Source of the DNA: Algoriphagus sp. CAU 1675
GTDB lineage: Bacteria; Bacteroidota; Bacteroidia; Cytophagales; Cyclobacteriaceae
Direction of reading: 5' to 3'
DNA length: 64,000 nt
Assembly (NCBI RefSeq): GCF_029222925.1
Contig: NZ_JARHUI010000001.1
Location: forward strand, 620,986-684,985
This document shows, in pieces, positions 26,153 through 35,439 of the stretch (position 1 is the stretch's first letter; every line of letters starts with the position of its first letter). The position numbers and the translations under genes are program-made. A model generated the notes under the pieces. The model saw nothing but the letters and a program-made list of their open reading frames with translations. It was not told where the DNA came from and made no database searches.

Positions 26153-26719
26153 TTACAAATACAGCTTTTTGTCCCGGATATACTCTTCTACTTTCTGGGG
26201 GAGCAGGTATTTGACGGAATAGCCTTTTTGAACTGATTCGCGGATAAAAGTCGCCGAAACATCCAGTAGGGGGGCATTTACCCAATGCACAGCAGGATGG
26301 TCAAATTCCTGTTTTTCTCCGGGTCGGGGATATACATAGATTTCATAATGCTCCAGAATCTGTTCGTAGTTTTTCCATTTCTTGAACTGACTGAGATTGT
26401 CCGAGCCCAAAAACAGGCAAAACTGGTGCTGGGGGTGTTGTTCACTCAGGTAGGTCAGCGTGTCGATGGTATAGCTGGGGCGGGGCATGTGAAACTCCAC
26501 GTCACTGGCCCGAAAATGATAATTATCTTCTATTGCCAACTCCACCATACGAAGTCGGTCGTGCTCGTGGATAAGGGACTTCCGCTTTTTAAAGGGATTC
26601 TGAGGGCTGACCACAAACCAAACTTCATTCAGATCAGTGCGATCGTAAATCGTATTGGCAATGATTAAATGCCCGATATGGATAGGATTGAAGCTGCCGA
26701 AAAAAAGTCCGATTTTCAA
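26153..26719 (-). CDS. nadD: Nicotinate-nucleotide adenylyltransferase
   Basis: This 188-residue enzyme adenylylates nicotinate mononucleotide in NAD synthesis. It has the nucleotidyltransferase motif GSFNPIHIGH (8-17), SPQNPFKKR near 40, FLGSDNLSQFKKW and the late VSATFIRE that corresponds to ISTFIR. It starts four bases after the stop of gmk and is the last gene of the sigma/anti-sigma/gmk/nadD operon. Confidence 0.95.
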   Translation of the reverse strand: MKIGLFFGSFNPIHIGHLIIANTIYDRTDLNEVWFVVSPQNPFKKRKSLIHEHDRLRMVELAIEDNYHFRASDVEFHMPRPSYTIDTLTYLSEQHPQHQFCLFLGSDNLSQFKKWKNYEQILEHYEIYVYPRPGEKQEFDHPAVHWVNAPLLDVSATFIRESVQKGYSVKYLLPQKVEEYIRDKKLYL

Positions 26720-26723
26720 TGGA

Positions 26724-27296
26724 TTAGGAAGCTAGGAAGTCCTTGACCAGTTTTTCGGCTTCGGCTGATGATTTTTCAAAGTCATCATTGACCACGGTCA
26801 CGTCAAACTGGGGTTCAAACTTCATTTCAAATTCTGCCTTGAATACTCTTCTGGAAAGGGATTCTTCGGATTCCGTACCCCGGTCGTTGAGGCGGGTTTT
26901 GAGGACATCCATAGAGGGGACTTTCACAAAAATCGCCAATGCCTGATCCCCGAAATATTTTTTGAGTGCCAGACCTCCTTTGACATCTACGTCAAAAATC
27001 ACGGCTTTTCCGGAATCCCAGATACGCTGGATTTCCTCTTTTAGGGTGCCATAAAAATTGCCTTCGTATACTTCTTCCCACTCGATAAAGGCGTCCTCGT
27101 CAATTTTTTTCTTGAAATCTTCCTGGGTCAGGAAGTAGTAATCTTTGCCATGCTCCTCATGTCTTCCTCTTTTGTCCCGGGTACAGGCGGATATGGAAAA
27201 ACCCAGATTGGGGACGTGTTGGATGAGGTGTTTGACCAAAGAGGTTTTTCCGGATCCTGAAGGAGCGGAAAAAATGATGGCTTTGCCTTGCGTCAT
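26724..27296 (-). CDS. gmk: Guanylate kinase
   Basis: This 190-residue kinase converts GMP to GDP. The P-loop is APSGSGKTSL (11-20), followed by FSISACTRDKRGRHEEHGKDYYF (the GMP-binding region) and IFDVDVKGGLALKKYF. The ATG at 27296 gives the normal N-terminus MTQGKAIIFS; the longer frame adds 25 unrelated residues that overlap the anti-sigma gene. It starts five bases after the anti-sigma stop and ends four bases before nadD. Confidence 0.96.
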   Translation of the reverse strand: MTQGKAIIFSAPSGSGKTSLVKHLIQHVPNLGFSISACTRDKRGRHEEHGKDYYFLTQEDFKKKIDEDAFIEWEEVYEGNFYGTLKEEIQRIWDSGKAVIFDVDVKGGLALKKYFGDQALAIFVKVPSMDVLKTRLNDRGTESEESLSRRVFKAEFEMKFEPQFDVTVVNDDFEKSSAEAEKLVKDFLAS

Positions 27297-27301
27297 TTTG
27301 C

Positions 27302-27574
27302 TTACTTGATGTCCTGAATTTTTTCGCGGATGGACTGCGCCAGTTCTACGGGCACAGACTGCTTGGTGCATTTGGTTTTGAGTACTTCCCGGATGGCCTG
27401 CTCCAGGTGAAAGTGCTCAAAGCAGGGTTGGCATTTGTCCAGCTTTTCCTGAAGAATGTCCTTTCCGCCATCTCCCATTTCTCCGTCCAAAATACTTTCC
27501 AGTAGCTGAAAGCACCTGCTGACATCACTGCACTGCATTTTCCGCTGTCCGGATGAATCTTCCTTCATATCCAT
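27302..27574 (-). CDS. Zinc-finger-type anti-sigma factor, atypical
   Basis: This 90-residue protein follows an ECF sigma gene by 15 bases and looks like the small ZAS-type anti-sigma factors of the RsrA kind. It has C15, C21 and the pair C48-Q-P-C51 followed by FEHFHLEQAIREVLK. In related proteins a His lies four residues before the first Cys of the pair (H-x3-C-x2-C); here that place is K44. C15 and C21 could replace it as ligands, or zinc binding may be lost. It should hold the sigma factor inactive until a signal, possibly redox, releases it. Confidence 0.75.
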   Translation of the reverse strand: MDMKEDSSGQRKMQCSDVSRCFQLLESILDGEMGDGGKDILQEKLDKCQPCFEHFHLEQAIREVLKTKCTKQSVPVELAQSIREKIQDIK

Positions 27575-27589
27575 ATGTAATCGTATTTA

Positions 27590-28183
27590 TTATTCCTCCT
27601 CGTCCGTATTGTAGCCCATATGCTGGGCATATCCTTTTAGTTTATCTTTCAACAAATTGCGGGCTCTGTGAAGCCTGGACCGAACAGTCCCGATAGGAAT
27701 ATCGAGAATTTTGGCCATCTCCTCATAGGTAAAGCCCTCCAGATCACACAGAATGATCACCGTCCTAAAGTCCACAGCCAGACTGTTCAGAGCATTGGAA
27801 ATCTCATCCCCCAACATGTCCTTGACAGATTCTGCCCGGAGATCAGTGGTTCCCTGGAAATCAACATCATCTGAGTTGTAATAAGTTTCAACTTCCTGAT
27901 AATCTACTTTAGCAGGCTGCTTACTTTTCTTACGGTACTCATTGATAAAGCTGTTTTTGAGGATTCGAAACAGCCATGCTTTGGCATTGGTTCCTTTTTC
28001 AAAGGAATTGATAAAACGGTAAGCTTTGAGATAGGTGTCCTGTACCAAGTCCTTGGCATCATCCTCATCGAAGGTGAGCCTGTAGGCAAAGTTGTACATG
28101 GAGTCTATGTGCGGCATAAACTCACCATCGAAGATGGCGTTTTTCTCTTCTTGAGAATATTTTCTGCGCTGAACTTCCGACAT
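27590..28183 (-). CDS. ECF RNA polymerase sigma factor
   Basis: This 197-residue sigma-70 family factor has region 2 (DAKDLVQDTYLKAYRFINSF, then AKAWLFRILKNSFINEYRK) and region 4 (FRTVIILCDLEGFTYEEMAKIL, IGTVRSRLHRARNLLKDKL). ATG at 28183 gives MSEVQRRKYSQEEKN, which fits the group; a start nine codons earlier is less likely. It is the first gene of an operon with its anti-sigma factor, gmk and nadD, so it probably controls its own transcription. Target genes are unknown. Confidence 0.92.
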   Translation of the reverse strand: MSEVQRRKYSQEEKNAIFDGEFMPHIDSMYNFAYRLTFDEDDAKDLVQDTYLKAYRFINSFEKGTNAKAWLFRILKNSFINEYRKKSKQPAKVDYQEVETYYNSDDVDFQGTTDLRAESVKDMLGDEISNALNSLAVDFRTVIILCDLEGFTYEEMAKILDIPIGTVRSRLHRARNLLKDKLKGYAQHMGYNTDEEE

Positions 28184-28305
28184 ATGATTCAAAAGTAATG
28201 ATTGGGTCAATTTATAACTAGGAAACGGGAACTTTTCCCCTCTTTTCCTTTATTTTGTCCTCAGAAAAGGCTTTGAAAGCCACCCCACTCCCTGGATTTT
28301 ACGGT

Positions 28306-29142
28306 ATGTTTTTCTTTCGGCTGCTTTCACGTCTTCCGCTTTCGGTTTTGTATCTCTTTACTGATGTACTTTATCTTTTGGCCAGGTTTGTGATCCGGTA
28401 CAGAAAGAATGTCATCGAAGAGAATCTGCGTTTTGCTTTTCCAGAACTAAATGAACTAGAGCGAAAAACGATCCGAAACCGTTTTTACAGGAATTTCACT
28501 GACACATTTGCCGAAACCATCAAAATGCTGACAATTTCGGAAAAGGAACTTCGTCAGAGATTCCAAGTGGTCAATCAGGAAGCCATAGACGGGGAGGTTC
28601 TGGCCGGGAAAAGTGCTTTGATGATGGCCGGTCATATTTTCAACTGGGAAATGGCCATCTTGGGAGTAGCTTTGCAGACAAAGGTCACTGCAGAAACCGT
28701 TTATCTCAAACTGAACAATCCCTTTTTCAATCGTCTGATGTTGGAAATCCGCACCCATTTTGGAGGAGTGATGACCGAAAAGAAGGATTTTCGAAAAAGT
28801 ATGATCAGTTTGCGGTCCGAACCGAGGATTCTCCATTTGGCGGCAGATCAGCGGCCTCCGGGAAAGGAAAAGCGCTATCAGCGCTTATTCATGAACCGGC
28901 CAGCCTATTTCTTTGAAGGGGGAGAGTTTATGGCCAAGCGGATGGGCCTCCCGGTTTTTTTTGGAAAAATAACCAAGCTCAAAAGAGGGCATTACCGCAT
29001 GGAATTCTCCAAACTGGCAGAGCCTCCTTATGAGCAAGATGCACCGCATAGCATCACAGATGAATTTTGCAGAAGACTGGAAGAGAATATCCGGAACCAG
29101 CCAGAACTCTACCTTTGGAGCCACAAGCGCTGGAAGGTTTGA
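28306..29142 (+). CDS. Lipid A biosynthesis acyltransferase (LpxL/LpxM family)
   Basis: This 278-residue protein adds a secondary acyl chain to lipid A at the inner membrane. An N-terminal hydrophobic anchor (LLSRLPLSVLYLFTDVLYLL) is followed by NLRFAFPELNE, the catalytic H-x4-E motif in GHIFNWE, and the ILHLAADQRPPG and FEGGEFMAKRMGLPVFFG segments typical of the family. ATG at 28306 (MFFFRLLSRLPL) matches homologues; a TTG at 28255 would extend it by 17 residues. It is divergent from the ECF sigma gene and precedes the helicase gene. Confidence 0.9.
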   Translation: MFFFRLLSRLPLSVLYLFTDVLYLLARFVIRYRKNVIEENLRFAFPELNELERKTIRNRFYRNFTDTFAETIKMLTISEKELRQRFQVVNQEAIDGEVLAGKSALMMAGHIFNWEMAILGVALQTKVTAETVYLKLNNPFFNRLMLEIRTHFGGVMTEKKDFRKSMISLRSEPRILHLAADQRPPGKEKRYQRLFMNRPAYFFEGGEFMAKRMGLPVFFGKITKLKRGHYRMEFSKLAEPPYEQDAPHSITDEFCRRLEENIRNQPELYLWSHKRWKV

Positions 29143-29175
29143 ACTAACTGAAGTATAGAAGAAGTTGTAAATAAG

Positions 29176-31434
29176 ATGGATTACCTAAAAGAACTCAATC
29201 CTCCTCAGCGTGAAGCAGTAGAGCATACCGATGGTCCGGTGATGATTATCGCGGGTGCAGGATCAGGCAAAACCCGGGTACTGACCTACCGGATAGCTCA
29301 CCTGATTTATGCCAAAGGGGTGGATCCTTTCCAGATTCTTTCCCTGACCTTTACCAACAAGGCGGCCAGTGAAATGAAGCACCGGATCGAATCCCTGGTG
29401 GGATTGGATGCCCGTAATACCTGGATGGGGACTTTTCACTCCGTCTTCGCAAAAATTCTACGGGTAGAGTCCGAAAAAATAGGCTACCCCTCCAATTTTA
29501 CGATTTACGATACCGATGATTCCAAGTCTCTGATCCGGACCATTGTCAAGGAAATGAGACTGGATGATAAAGTCTACAAACCCGGAGTGGTACTTTCCCG
29601 GATTTCCGGGGCCAAAAACCGCCTGATTTCCTGGCAGACCTATCTCAACGATCCCTTTGTCAAAGCCGACGATGAAGCGGCGATGAAACCCAAAATGGGG
29701 GAAATCTATCAGCGCTACCAGGACCGGCTCTTCAAGGCCGGAGCCATGGATTTTGACGATTTGCTCTTCAATACCAATGTGCTCTTCAGGGATCATCTGG
29801 ATGTGCTCAACAAGTATCAGCAGCGCTTCAAATATGTGATGGTGGACGAGTTTCAGGACACCAATCTTTCCCAGTACCTCATCACCAAAAAACTTGCGGC
29901 TGTACATCAAAACATCTGCGTAGTAGGTGATGATGCTCAGAGTATCTATGCCTTCCGGGGAGCGGATATTCAGAATATTCTCAACTTTGAAAAGGATTAC
30001 CCGGATCTGTTTGTGGTCAAGCTGGAGCAAAACTATCGTTCTACCAAGACTATTGTGGAGGCGGCCAATTCCATCATTGACAAGAACAAAGCCCAACTGA
30101 AAAAACTGGTTTGGACCTCCAATCCCGATGGAGACCAGGTGGAATTGATCAAAGCAACTTCAGACAATGAAGAAGGCAGAATTGTTGCGACAACCATCTT
30201 TGAGGAAAAGAACAACAAAAAGCTCAACAACAGTGATTTTGCTGTCCTTTACCGGACCAACTCCCAGTCCCGTGCGATAGAAGAAGCCTTACGTAAAATG
30301 AATCTGACCTACAAGATTGTAGGTGGTCTTTCCTTTTATCAGCGCAAGGAAATCAAGGATTTGATGGCGTATTTGCGCTTTACGGTCAATCCCATTGATG
30401 AGGAAGCCTTCAAGCGCATCATCAATTACCCAAAAAGAGGAATAGGGGATACTTCCGTGGAAAAAATTCTGGTTGCCGCCTATGACCATGATGTGCCCCT
30501 TTGGGAGGTAGTCCAAAATGCTCCCAGCTTTCTTTCAGGCAGGGCAGGAACATCGGTGGATGATTTTTCCACAATGATCAAAGCCTTTCAAATCGAGGTG
30601 GAACGCAAAGATGCCTATGAAGCAGCTAGTTCCATTGCCAAGCAAAGCGGATTGCTAAGGGAACTTTATGAGGACAAGACTATAGAAGGACTCAACCGAT
30701 ACGAAAACGTCCAGGAATTGCTGAATGCGATCAAAGAGTACGTGGACAATGAGGAAAATGAAGATAAAAGCTTAGGCGCATTCCTTCAGGAAATTGCCTT
30801 GTTGACCGACAATGACCGGGACAAGGATACCACAGACGCGATCACCCTGATGACCATTCACTCTTCCAAAGGGCTCGAGTTTAAGCAGGTGTTTGTGGTA
30901 GGAATGGAGGAAGACCTGTTTCCTTCTCAGATGATGATGCAAAGCCGGGAAGATTTGGAGGAGGAAAGAAGGTTGTTTTATGTGGCCACGACTCGGGCTA
31001 TGGAAAAACTCTACTTGACCTACGCCCTGACCCGTTACCGTTTTGGTCGCCTGCTCAACTGTGAGCCAAGCCGTTTTCTGGAAGAGGTGAACCCAGATTG
31101 CATCAAGGTCAATAAGCGGATGGCTACTAGGGAAATGCCGGGTGCCTTTCGGTCGGAAGGTCTGCCTGGAAGTTCTGGATTTATAGGGATCAAAAAGAAA
31201 CCTGAGACCCGTGTAGCTCCTACGATGAAGGTTCATACGCCAAGCCCTGATTTCAAGCCCAGCAATACCAATAACCTGAAAGCAGAACAATTGGTAGAGC
31301 ATCCAAAATTTGGATATGGCAAGGTGCAAAAAGTTGAAGTGGAGGGGCTTAACCGGAAAGCTACTATCCAATTTGAGCATTTTGGAGAAAAAACATTATT
31401 ACTTAGCTTTGCGAAGCTCAGAATAATAGATTAA
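29176..31434 (+). CDS. UvrD/PcrA-type DNA helicase
   Basis: This 752-residue superfamily 1 helicase unwinds DNA 3'-5' in repair and replication. It has the Q-motif LNPPQREAV, the Walker A GAGSGKTRV (27-35), motif Ia LTFTNKAASEMK, the Walker B YVMVDEFQDTN, motif III VGDDAQSIYAFRGAD, motif IV VKLEQNYRST, motif V LMTIHSSKGLEF and motif VI EERRLFYVATTRAMEKL. The C-terminal tail with VEHPKFGYGKVQKVEVEG is the small Tudor-like domain seen in PcrA that contacts RNA polymerase. It is 33 bases after the acyltransferase gene. Confidence 0.95.
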   Translation: MDYLKELNPPQREAVEHTDGPVMIIAGAGSGKTRVLTYRIAHLIYAKGVDPFQILSLTFTNKAASEMKHRIESLVGLDARNTWMGTFHSVFAKILRVESEKIGYPSNFTIYDTDDSKSLIRTIVKEMRLDDKVYKPGVVLSRISGAKNRLISWQTYLNDPFVKADDEAAMKPKMGEIYQRYQDRLFKAGAMDFDDLLFNTNVLFRDHLDVLNKYQQRFKYVMVDEFQDTNLSQYLITKKLAAVHQNICVVGDDAQSIYAFRGADIQNILNFEKDYPDLFVVKLEQNYRSTKTIVEAANSIIDKNKAQLKKLVWTSNPDGDQVELIKATSDNEEGRIVATTIFEEKNNKKLNNSDFAVLYRTNSQSRAIEEALRKMNLTYKIVGGLSFYQRKEIKDLMAYLRFTVNPIDEEAFKRIINYPKRGIGDTSVEKILVAAYDHDVPLWEVVQNAPSFLSGRAGTSVDDFSTMIKAFQIEVERKDAYEAASSIAKQSGLLRELYEDKTIEGLNRYENVQELLNAIKEYVDNEENEDKSLGAFLQEIALLTDNDRDKDTTDAITLMTIHSSKGLEFKQVFVVGMEEDLFPSQMMMQSREDLEEERRLFYVATTRAMEKLYLTYALTRYRFGRLLNCEPSRFLEEVNPDCIKVNKRMATREMPGAFRSEGLPGSSGFIGIKKKPETRVAPTMKVHTPSPDFKPSNTNNLKAEQLVEHPKFGYGKVQKVEVEGLNRKATIQFEHFGEKTLLLSFAKLRIID

Positions 31435-31534
31435 TCACCTGCCTCCCTACTCTTTGGTAGATTTTTTGTTACCTGTAGAAAGACAAAGGCGGAGGCCAAA
31501 GCGAGCTAATTGAACAAGACATAAACAATTCATT

Positions 31535-32158
31535 TTGAAAGAATACGGAAAAAATATCCAAGGGCTTGTAGATCATATCTGCAGCATCGAAGATCGTGAA
31601 AAGCGTACCCAAAGCGCCTATACAGTGGTTGAGGTCATCAAGCAACTTAATCCTAGCCTAAAGCAGGAAAACGACCAAAAGATTTGGGATGATCTTTACA
31701 TCATGTCAGATTTCAAACTGGATGTGGATGGTCCTTACCCTATGCCAGAAAAGGAACTGCTTGGAAAGAAACCTTTGCCGATTGGCTATCCTAAAGGAGA
31801 GGTGAAGTTCAAACACTATGGTAGAAACATCGAGAAACTGATCGAAAAAGCCATTGAGATCGAGGATGACGAAGAGCAGGAAGCAGCGATCATTTACATA
31901 GGTCAGCTTATGCGGAGTTTCCATTCCACTTGGAACAGGGACAATTTCGATGACGGAATTATCCTGGATGATATCAAAACCCTATCCAAAGGCAAGCTTC
32001 ACATCGACCTGGAGAAGGTGAAGGAAAACGGACTTTTTGAATCCAATACCCGTCGGGACTTCAAAGTGCCTATGCAGGAAGAGTCTGGAGCAAAAGGCAA
32101 GCGAGGCCACCAAGGCAAAAGAAGAAACAACGGCCACAACAAAAAACGCAGAAATTAA
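31535..32158 (+). CDS. DUF4290 family protein
   Basis: This 207-residue protein is found throughout Bacteroidetes and has no known activity. Recognised parts are KEYGKNIQGLVDHICSIEDR, then a duplicated-looking KHYGRNIEKLIEKAIEIEDD, and a C-terminal tail rich in Lys, Gly and Asn (residues about 185-207) that may bind nucleic acid. The only start in frame is TTG at 31535, since a stop lies 24 bases upstream and no ATG occurs between. Its last base is the first base of the murA ATG, so it is coupled to peptidoglycan synthesis, as in related genomes. Confidence 0.85.
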   Translation: MKEYGKNIQGLVDHICSIEDREKRTQSAYTVVEVIKQLNPSLKQENDQKIWDDLYIMSDFKLDVDGPYPMPEKELLGKKPLPIGYPKGEVKFKHYGRNIEKLIEKAIEIEDDEEQEAAIIYIGQLMRSFHSTWNRDNFDDGIILDDIKTLSKGKLHIDLEKVKENGLFESNTRRDFKVPMQEESGAKGKRGHQGKRRNNGHNKKRRN

Positions 32159-33462
32159 TGGCATCTTTTCGCGTCAAAGGGGGAAATCACCTGAAAGGAG
32201 AGATCATTCCCCAAGGAGCAAAAAATGAGGCGCTTCAGATTCTCTGCGCAGTATTACTAACTCCTGAAAAGGTCACCATCCACAAAATCCCCAATATCCG
32301 GGATGTCAACAAACTTATCGAGTTGTTGGGGGATATGGGTGTTAAGGTTACCAAATTAGGGCCTGAATCCTATTCATTTCAGGCGGATGATGTAAATCTT
32401 GATTACCTGGAAACAGATGAATTTCTTCAGAAGGCATCTGCCCTTAGAGGTTCTGTGATGATACTGGGGCCGCTATTGGCCCGTTTCGGTACGGGTAAAC
32501 TTTCCAAGCCGGGAGGGGATAAAATCGGTCGCCGCCGTATGGATACCCACTTTTTCGGATTCCAGAAGTTGGGGGCAAAATTCCGATACGATTCCAAGAA
32601 TGAGATCTTCCACATTGACGGTAAACATCTTAAGGGGGCCTATATGCTTTTGGATGAGGCTTCCGTGACAGGAACTGCCAATATCGTGATGGCTGCTGTT
32701 TTAGCTGAGGGCAAAACAACCATTTACAATGCCGCCTGTGAGCCATACTTGCAGCAGCTCTGTGATATGCTCAATAGAATGGGGGCAAAAATCACCGGAG
32801 TAGGTTCCAATCTTCTCAATATCGAAGGTGTGGAAAAACTCGGCGGTACGGAGCACAAAATGCTTCCGGATATGATTGAGATCGGTTCATTCATTGGGCT
32901 GGCTGCGATGACCCAATCCGAAATCACCATCAAGGATGCACAGATCCACAGATTGGGGATCATCCCAGACACTTTCAAGCGGATGGGTATCCACATGGAA
33001 TTCAGAGGAGATGATATCTACATTCCATCACAGAAGCATTACGAGATTGAGACCTTTATCGATGGGTCGATTTTGACCATTGCGGATGCCATTTGGCCGG
33101 GCTTTACCCCAGATTTGCTGAGTATAGTATTGGTTACAGCCACACAGGCCAAAGGGACGGTGTTGGTTCACCAGAAAATGTTTGAATCCCGTCTCTTCTT
33201 TGTCGATAAATTGATCGATATGGGAGCGCAGATCATTCTTTGTGACCCGCATAGAGCAACTGTGATTGGTTTGGACAGGAAATATCCACTACGTGGAATC
33301 CGAATGACTTCACCAGATATTCGTGCCGGGGTTTCCTTGCTAATCGCTGCACTTTCAGCCAATGGTACTTCCATCATCGATAATATTGAGCAGATCGACC
33401 GGGGATACCAGTTTATTGACCAGCGTCTCAATGCACTGGGAGCTGAGATCGAAAGGATCTGA
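32158..33462 (+). CDS. murA: UDP-N-acetylglucosamine 1-carboxyvinyltransferase
   Basis: This 434-residue enzyme adds enolpyruvate to UDP-GlcNAc, the first committed step of peptidoglycan synthesis. The N-terminal KGGNHLKGEIIPQGAKNEAL, ALRGSVMILGPLLARFG and late RAGVSLLIAALSANGTS all fit MurA. The loop that normally holds the catalytic Cys reads PGGDKIGRRR, so residue 121 is Asp. Enzymes with Asp here stay active but are not alkylated by fosfomycin. The start overlaps the DUF4290 stop by one base; a strong terminator follows. Confidence 0.96.
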   Translation: MASFRVKGGNHLKGEIIPQGAKNEALQILCAVLLTPEKVTIHKIPNIRDVNKLIELLGDMGVKVTKLGPESYSFQADDVNLDYLETDEFLQKASALRGSVMILGPLLARFGTGKLSKPGGDKIGRRRMDTHFFGFQKLGAKFRYDSKNEIFHIDGKHLKGAYMLLDEASVTGTANIVMAAVLAEGKTTIYNAACEPYLQQLCDMLNRMGAKITGVGSNLLNIEGVEKLGGTEHKMLPDMIEIGSFIGLAAMTQSEITIKDAQIHRLGIIPDTFKRMGIHMEFRGDDIYIPSQKHYEIETFIDGSILTIADAIWPGFTPDLLSIVLVTATQAKGTVLVHQKMFESRLFFVDKLIDMGAQIILCDPHRATVIGLDRKYPLRGIRMTSPDIRAGVSLLIAALSANGTSIIDNIEQIDRGYQFIDQRLNALGAEIERI

Positions 33463-33481
33463 TCGGATCAAAAATGAGAAG

Positions 33482-33519
33482 AAAAAGAGGCTGGTGATTT
33501 TTCACCAGCCTCTTTTTTT
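33482..33519 (+). terminator. Terminator after murA
   Basis: AAGAGGCTGGTGA and TCACCAGCCTCTT form a 13-base stem with a four-base T loop, followed by a T-run. It ends the DUF4290-murA transcript. Confidence 0.93.
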
Positions 33520-33709
33520 ATGCCTTTTCTTTCTTCTGGAGCGGAAAGGCGAAATTGCTTTAGAGGAGGAGTGATTCGGTTCTGATTTTTCAGCCTATTG
33601 GGTTTATTATGAAATACCTTTTTCTTTTTAGCTCCATTCATCAGATCGCACAGGTTCTGTTTTGATTTTTTTGGTAACTTCTAGCCAATTATCTCAACCC
33701 AAATTACCT

Positions 33710-35428
33710 ATGTCAAAGAAAAAGCTCCGTAGCCAAGAATGGTATGGACGTACCGGAAAAGACGGTTTTATTTATCGGTCCTGGATGAAAAATCAGGGGT
33801 TTCCCCATCATCTTTTTGAAGGGGACAAACCTGTGATCGGGATTTGTAATACCTGGTCCGAACTCACTCCCTGTAATGCCCATTTTCGGGACTTGGCTCA
33901 AGCCCTTAAAAGAGGGATTTGGGAGGCGGGGGGATTCCCCTTGGAGTTCCCGGTGATGTCTCTGGGTGAATGCTCCATCAAGCCCACGGCCATGCTGTTT
34001 AGAAATCTGGCATCCATGGATGTGGAAGAAAGCATCCGGGCCAATCCCATGGACGGTGTCGTACTCATGTGCGGTTGTGATAAAACCACCCCTTCTTTAG
34101 TGATGGGAGCGGCCTCAGTTGACTTGCCGACCCTTGTTCTATCGGGCGGTCCTATGTTGATTGGAAGATTCAAAGGAAAGAAAATCGGCACTTCAGACGT
34201 GTGGAGATTTGCCGAGGAATATAAAATGGGAAAACTTTCCCAAGAGGATTTTATTGAAGCGGAGGCGGCGATGTCCCGTTCGGTTGGGCATTGTGCTCCC
34301 ATGGGAACGGCCTCAACCATGGCTGCCATGGTAGAAGCATTGGGGTTGGCCCTGCCTGATAATGCCACTATTCCGGCAGCGGATTCCAGGAGGAAAGTTT
34401 TGGCGCATATGGCCGGAATGAGGATAGTGGAAATGGTCAATGAGGACATGAAAATGAGTAAGATTCTGACCCGAAAGGCATTTGAAAATTCCATCATGGT
34501 CAATGCCGCTTTGGGTGGTTCCACCAATTTCATTCTTCATCTGACAGCAATTGCCAAACGTATCGGTGTGGATTTGGACCTGACGGATTTTGATGAGTTT
34601 TCCTCCAAAGTCCCCTTGATTGCCAATGTGCAGCCTTCCGGGGAGCACTGGGTGGAGGATTTGTTTTATGCAGGTGGTTTGCCTGCAGTTATGAAGGAGA
34701 TTGATAAAATCCTTCATACCGAAGCACTTACGGTTACCGGAAAAACTTTGGGAGAGAATATTTCCAAAGCTGAATGTTATGACCGGAACCTGATCGGAAC
34801 TCTCGAAGCACCAATCAAACCGGATTCTGGAATCGCTGTACTAAAAGGAAACCTCTGTCCCAATGGAGCAGTGATTAAACCCTCTGCCGCAAGTCCTCAA
34901 TTGCTCAAGCATACCGGGCGTGCGGTTGTGTTTGAAAATATAGATGATTACAAAGCCAGGATAGACAGTCCGGAATTGGATATTGACGAGACTTGTGTGA
35001 TGGTCATGAAGAATGTCGGTCCAAAAGGCTACCCGGGAATGCCTGAAGTGGGCAATATGGGCCTTCCCAAAAAACTTTTGGAAAAAGGAACCAAAGACAT
35101 GGTTCGCATTTCCGACGGACGTATGAGTGGAACTGGTTTTGGAACAGTAGTACTGCACGTTTCCCCCGAATCAGCCATTGGAGGGCCATTGGCATTGGTG
35201 CAAAATGGGGATATGATCGAATTGGATGTGCCCAATCGAAGTTTAAACCTCCTGATATCGGAGGAAGAATTTGCAAAAAGAATGTCGGAGTTCCAGCCGG
35301 TCGAACTTCCTTACGAAAGGGGGTATGTGAACCTTTTCCTAGACAAGGTTAATCAGGCCCACGAAGGGGTTGATTTTGATTTTCTTCAGGGAAGCTCTGG
35401 TTCCGAAGTGAAAAGGGATTCTCATTGA
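33710..35428 (+). CDS. L-arabinonate dehydratase-like enzyme (IlvD/Edd family)
   Basis: This 572-residue iron-sulfur dehydratase removes water from a sugar acid. It follows the L-arabinonate dehydratase of Rhizobium closely: RSQEWYGRTGKDG and MKNQGFPHHLF at the start, then NTWSELTPC, MCGCDKTTPSLVMGAA and SRSVGHCAPMGTAST with the three cysteines that bind the 2Fe-2S cluster, RISDGRMSGTGFG with the catalytic Ser, and the ending VDFDFLQGSSGSEVKRDSH. ATG at 33710 is chosen over 33662 because it begins the conserved part. L-arabinonate, D-xylonate or L-fuconate are the likely substrates. An SDR dehydrogenase gene follows, as expected for a sugar-acid pathway. Confidence 0.88.
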   Translation: MSKKKLRSQEWYGRTGKDGFIYRSWMKNQGFPHHLFEGDKPVIGICNTWSELTPCNAHFRDLAQALKRGIWEAGGFPLEFPVMSLGECSIKPTAMLFRNLASMDVEESIRANPMDGVVLMCGCDKTTPSLVMGAASVDLPTLVLSGGPMLIGRFKGKKIGTSDVWRFAEEYKMGKLSQEDFIEAEAAMSRSVGHCAPMGTASTMAAMVEALGLALPDNATIPAADSRRKVLAHMAGMRIVEMVNEDMKMSKILTRKAFENSIMVNAALGGSTNFILHLTAIAKRIGVDLDLTDFDEFSSKVPLIANVQPSGEHWVEDLFYAGGLPAVMKEIDKILHTEALTVTGKTLGENISKAECYDRNLIGTLEAPIKPDSGIAVLKGNLCPNGAVIKPSAASPQLLKHTGRAVVFENIDDYKARIDSPELDIDETCVMVMKNVGPKGYPGMPEVGNMGLPKKLLEKGTKDMVRISDGRMSGTGFGTVVLHVSPESAIGGPLALVQNGDMIELDVPNRSLNLLISEEEFAKRMSEFQPVELPYERGYVNLFLDKVNQAHEGVDFDFLQGSSGSEVKRDSH

Positions 35429-35439
35429 TTTTAAAATCT

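Noticed and set aside
29458..30096. A 212-codon frame antisense to the helicase
   Set aside because: It lies wholly inside a well-supported helicase gene and shows no domain.
33898..34533. A 211-codon frame antisense to the dehydratase
   Set aside because: It is a shadow of the conserved dehydratase reading frame.
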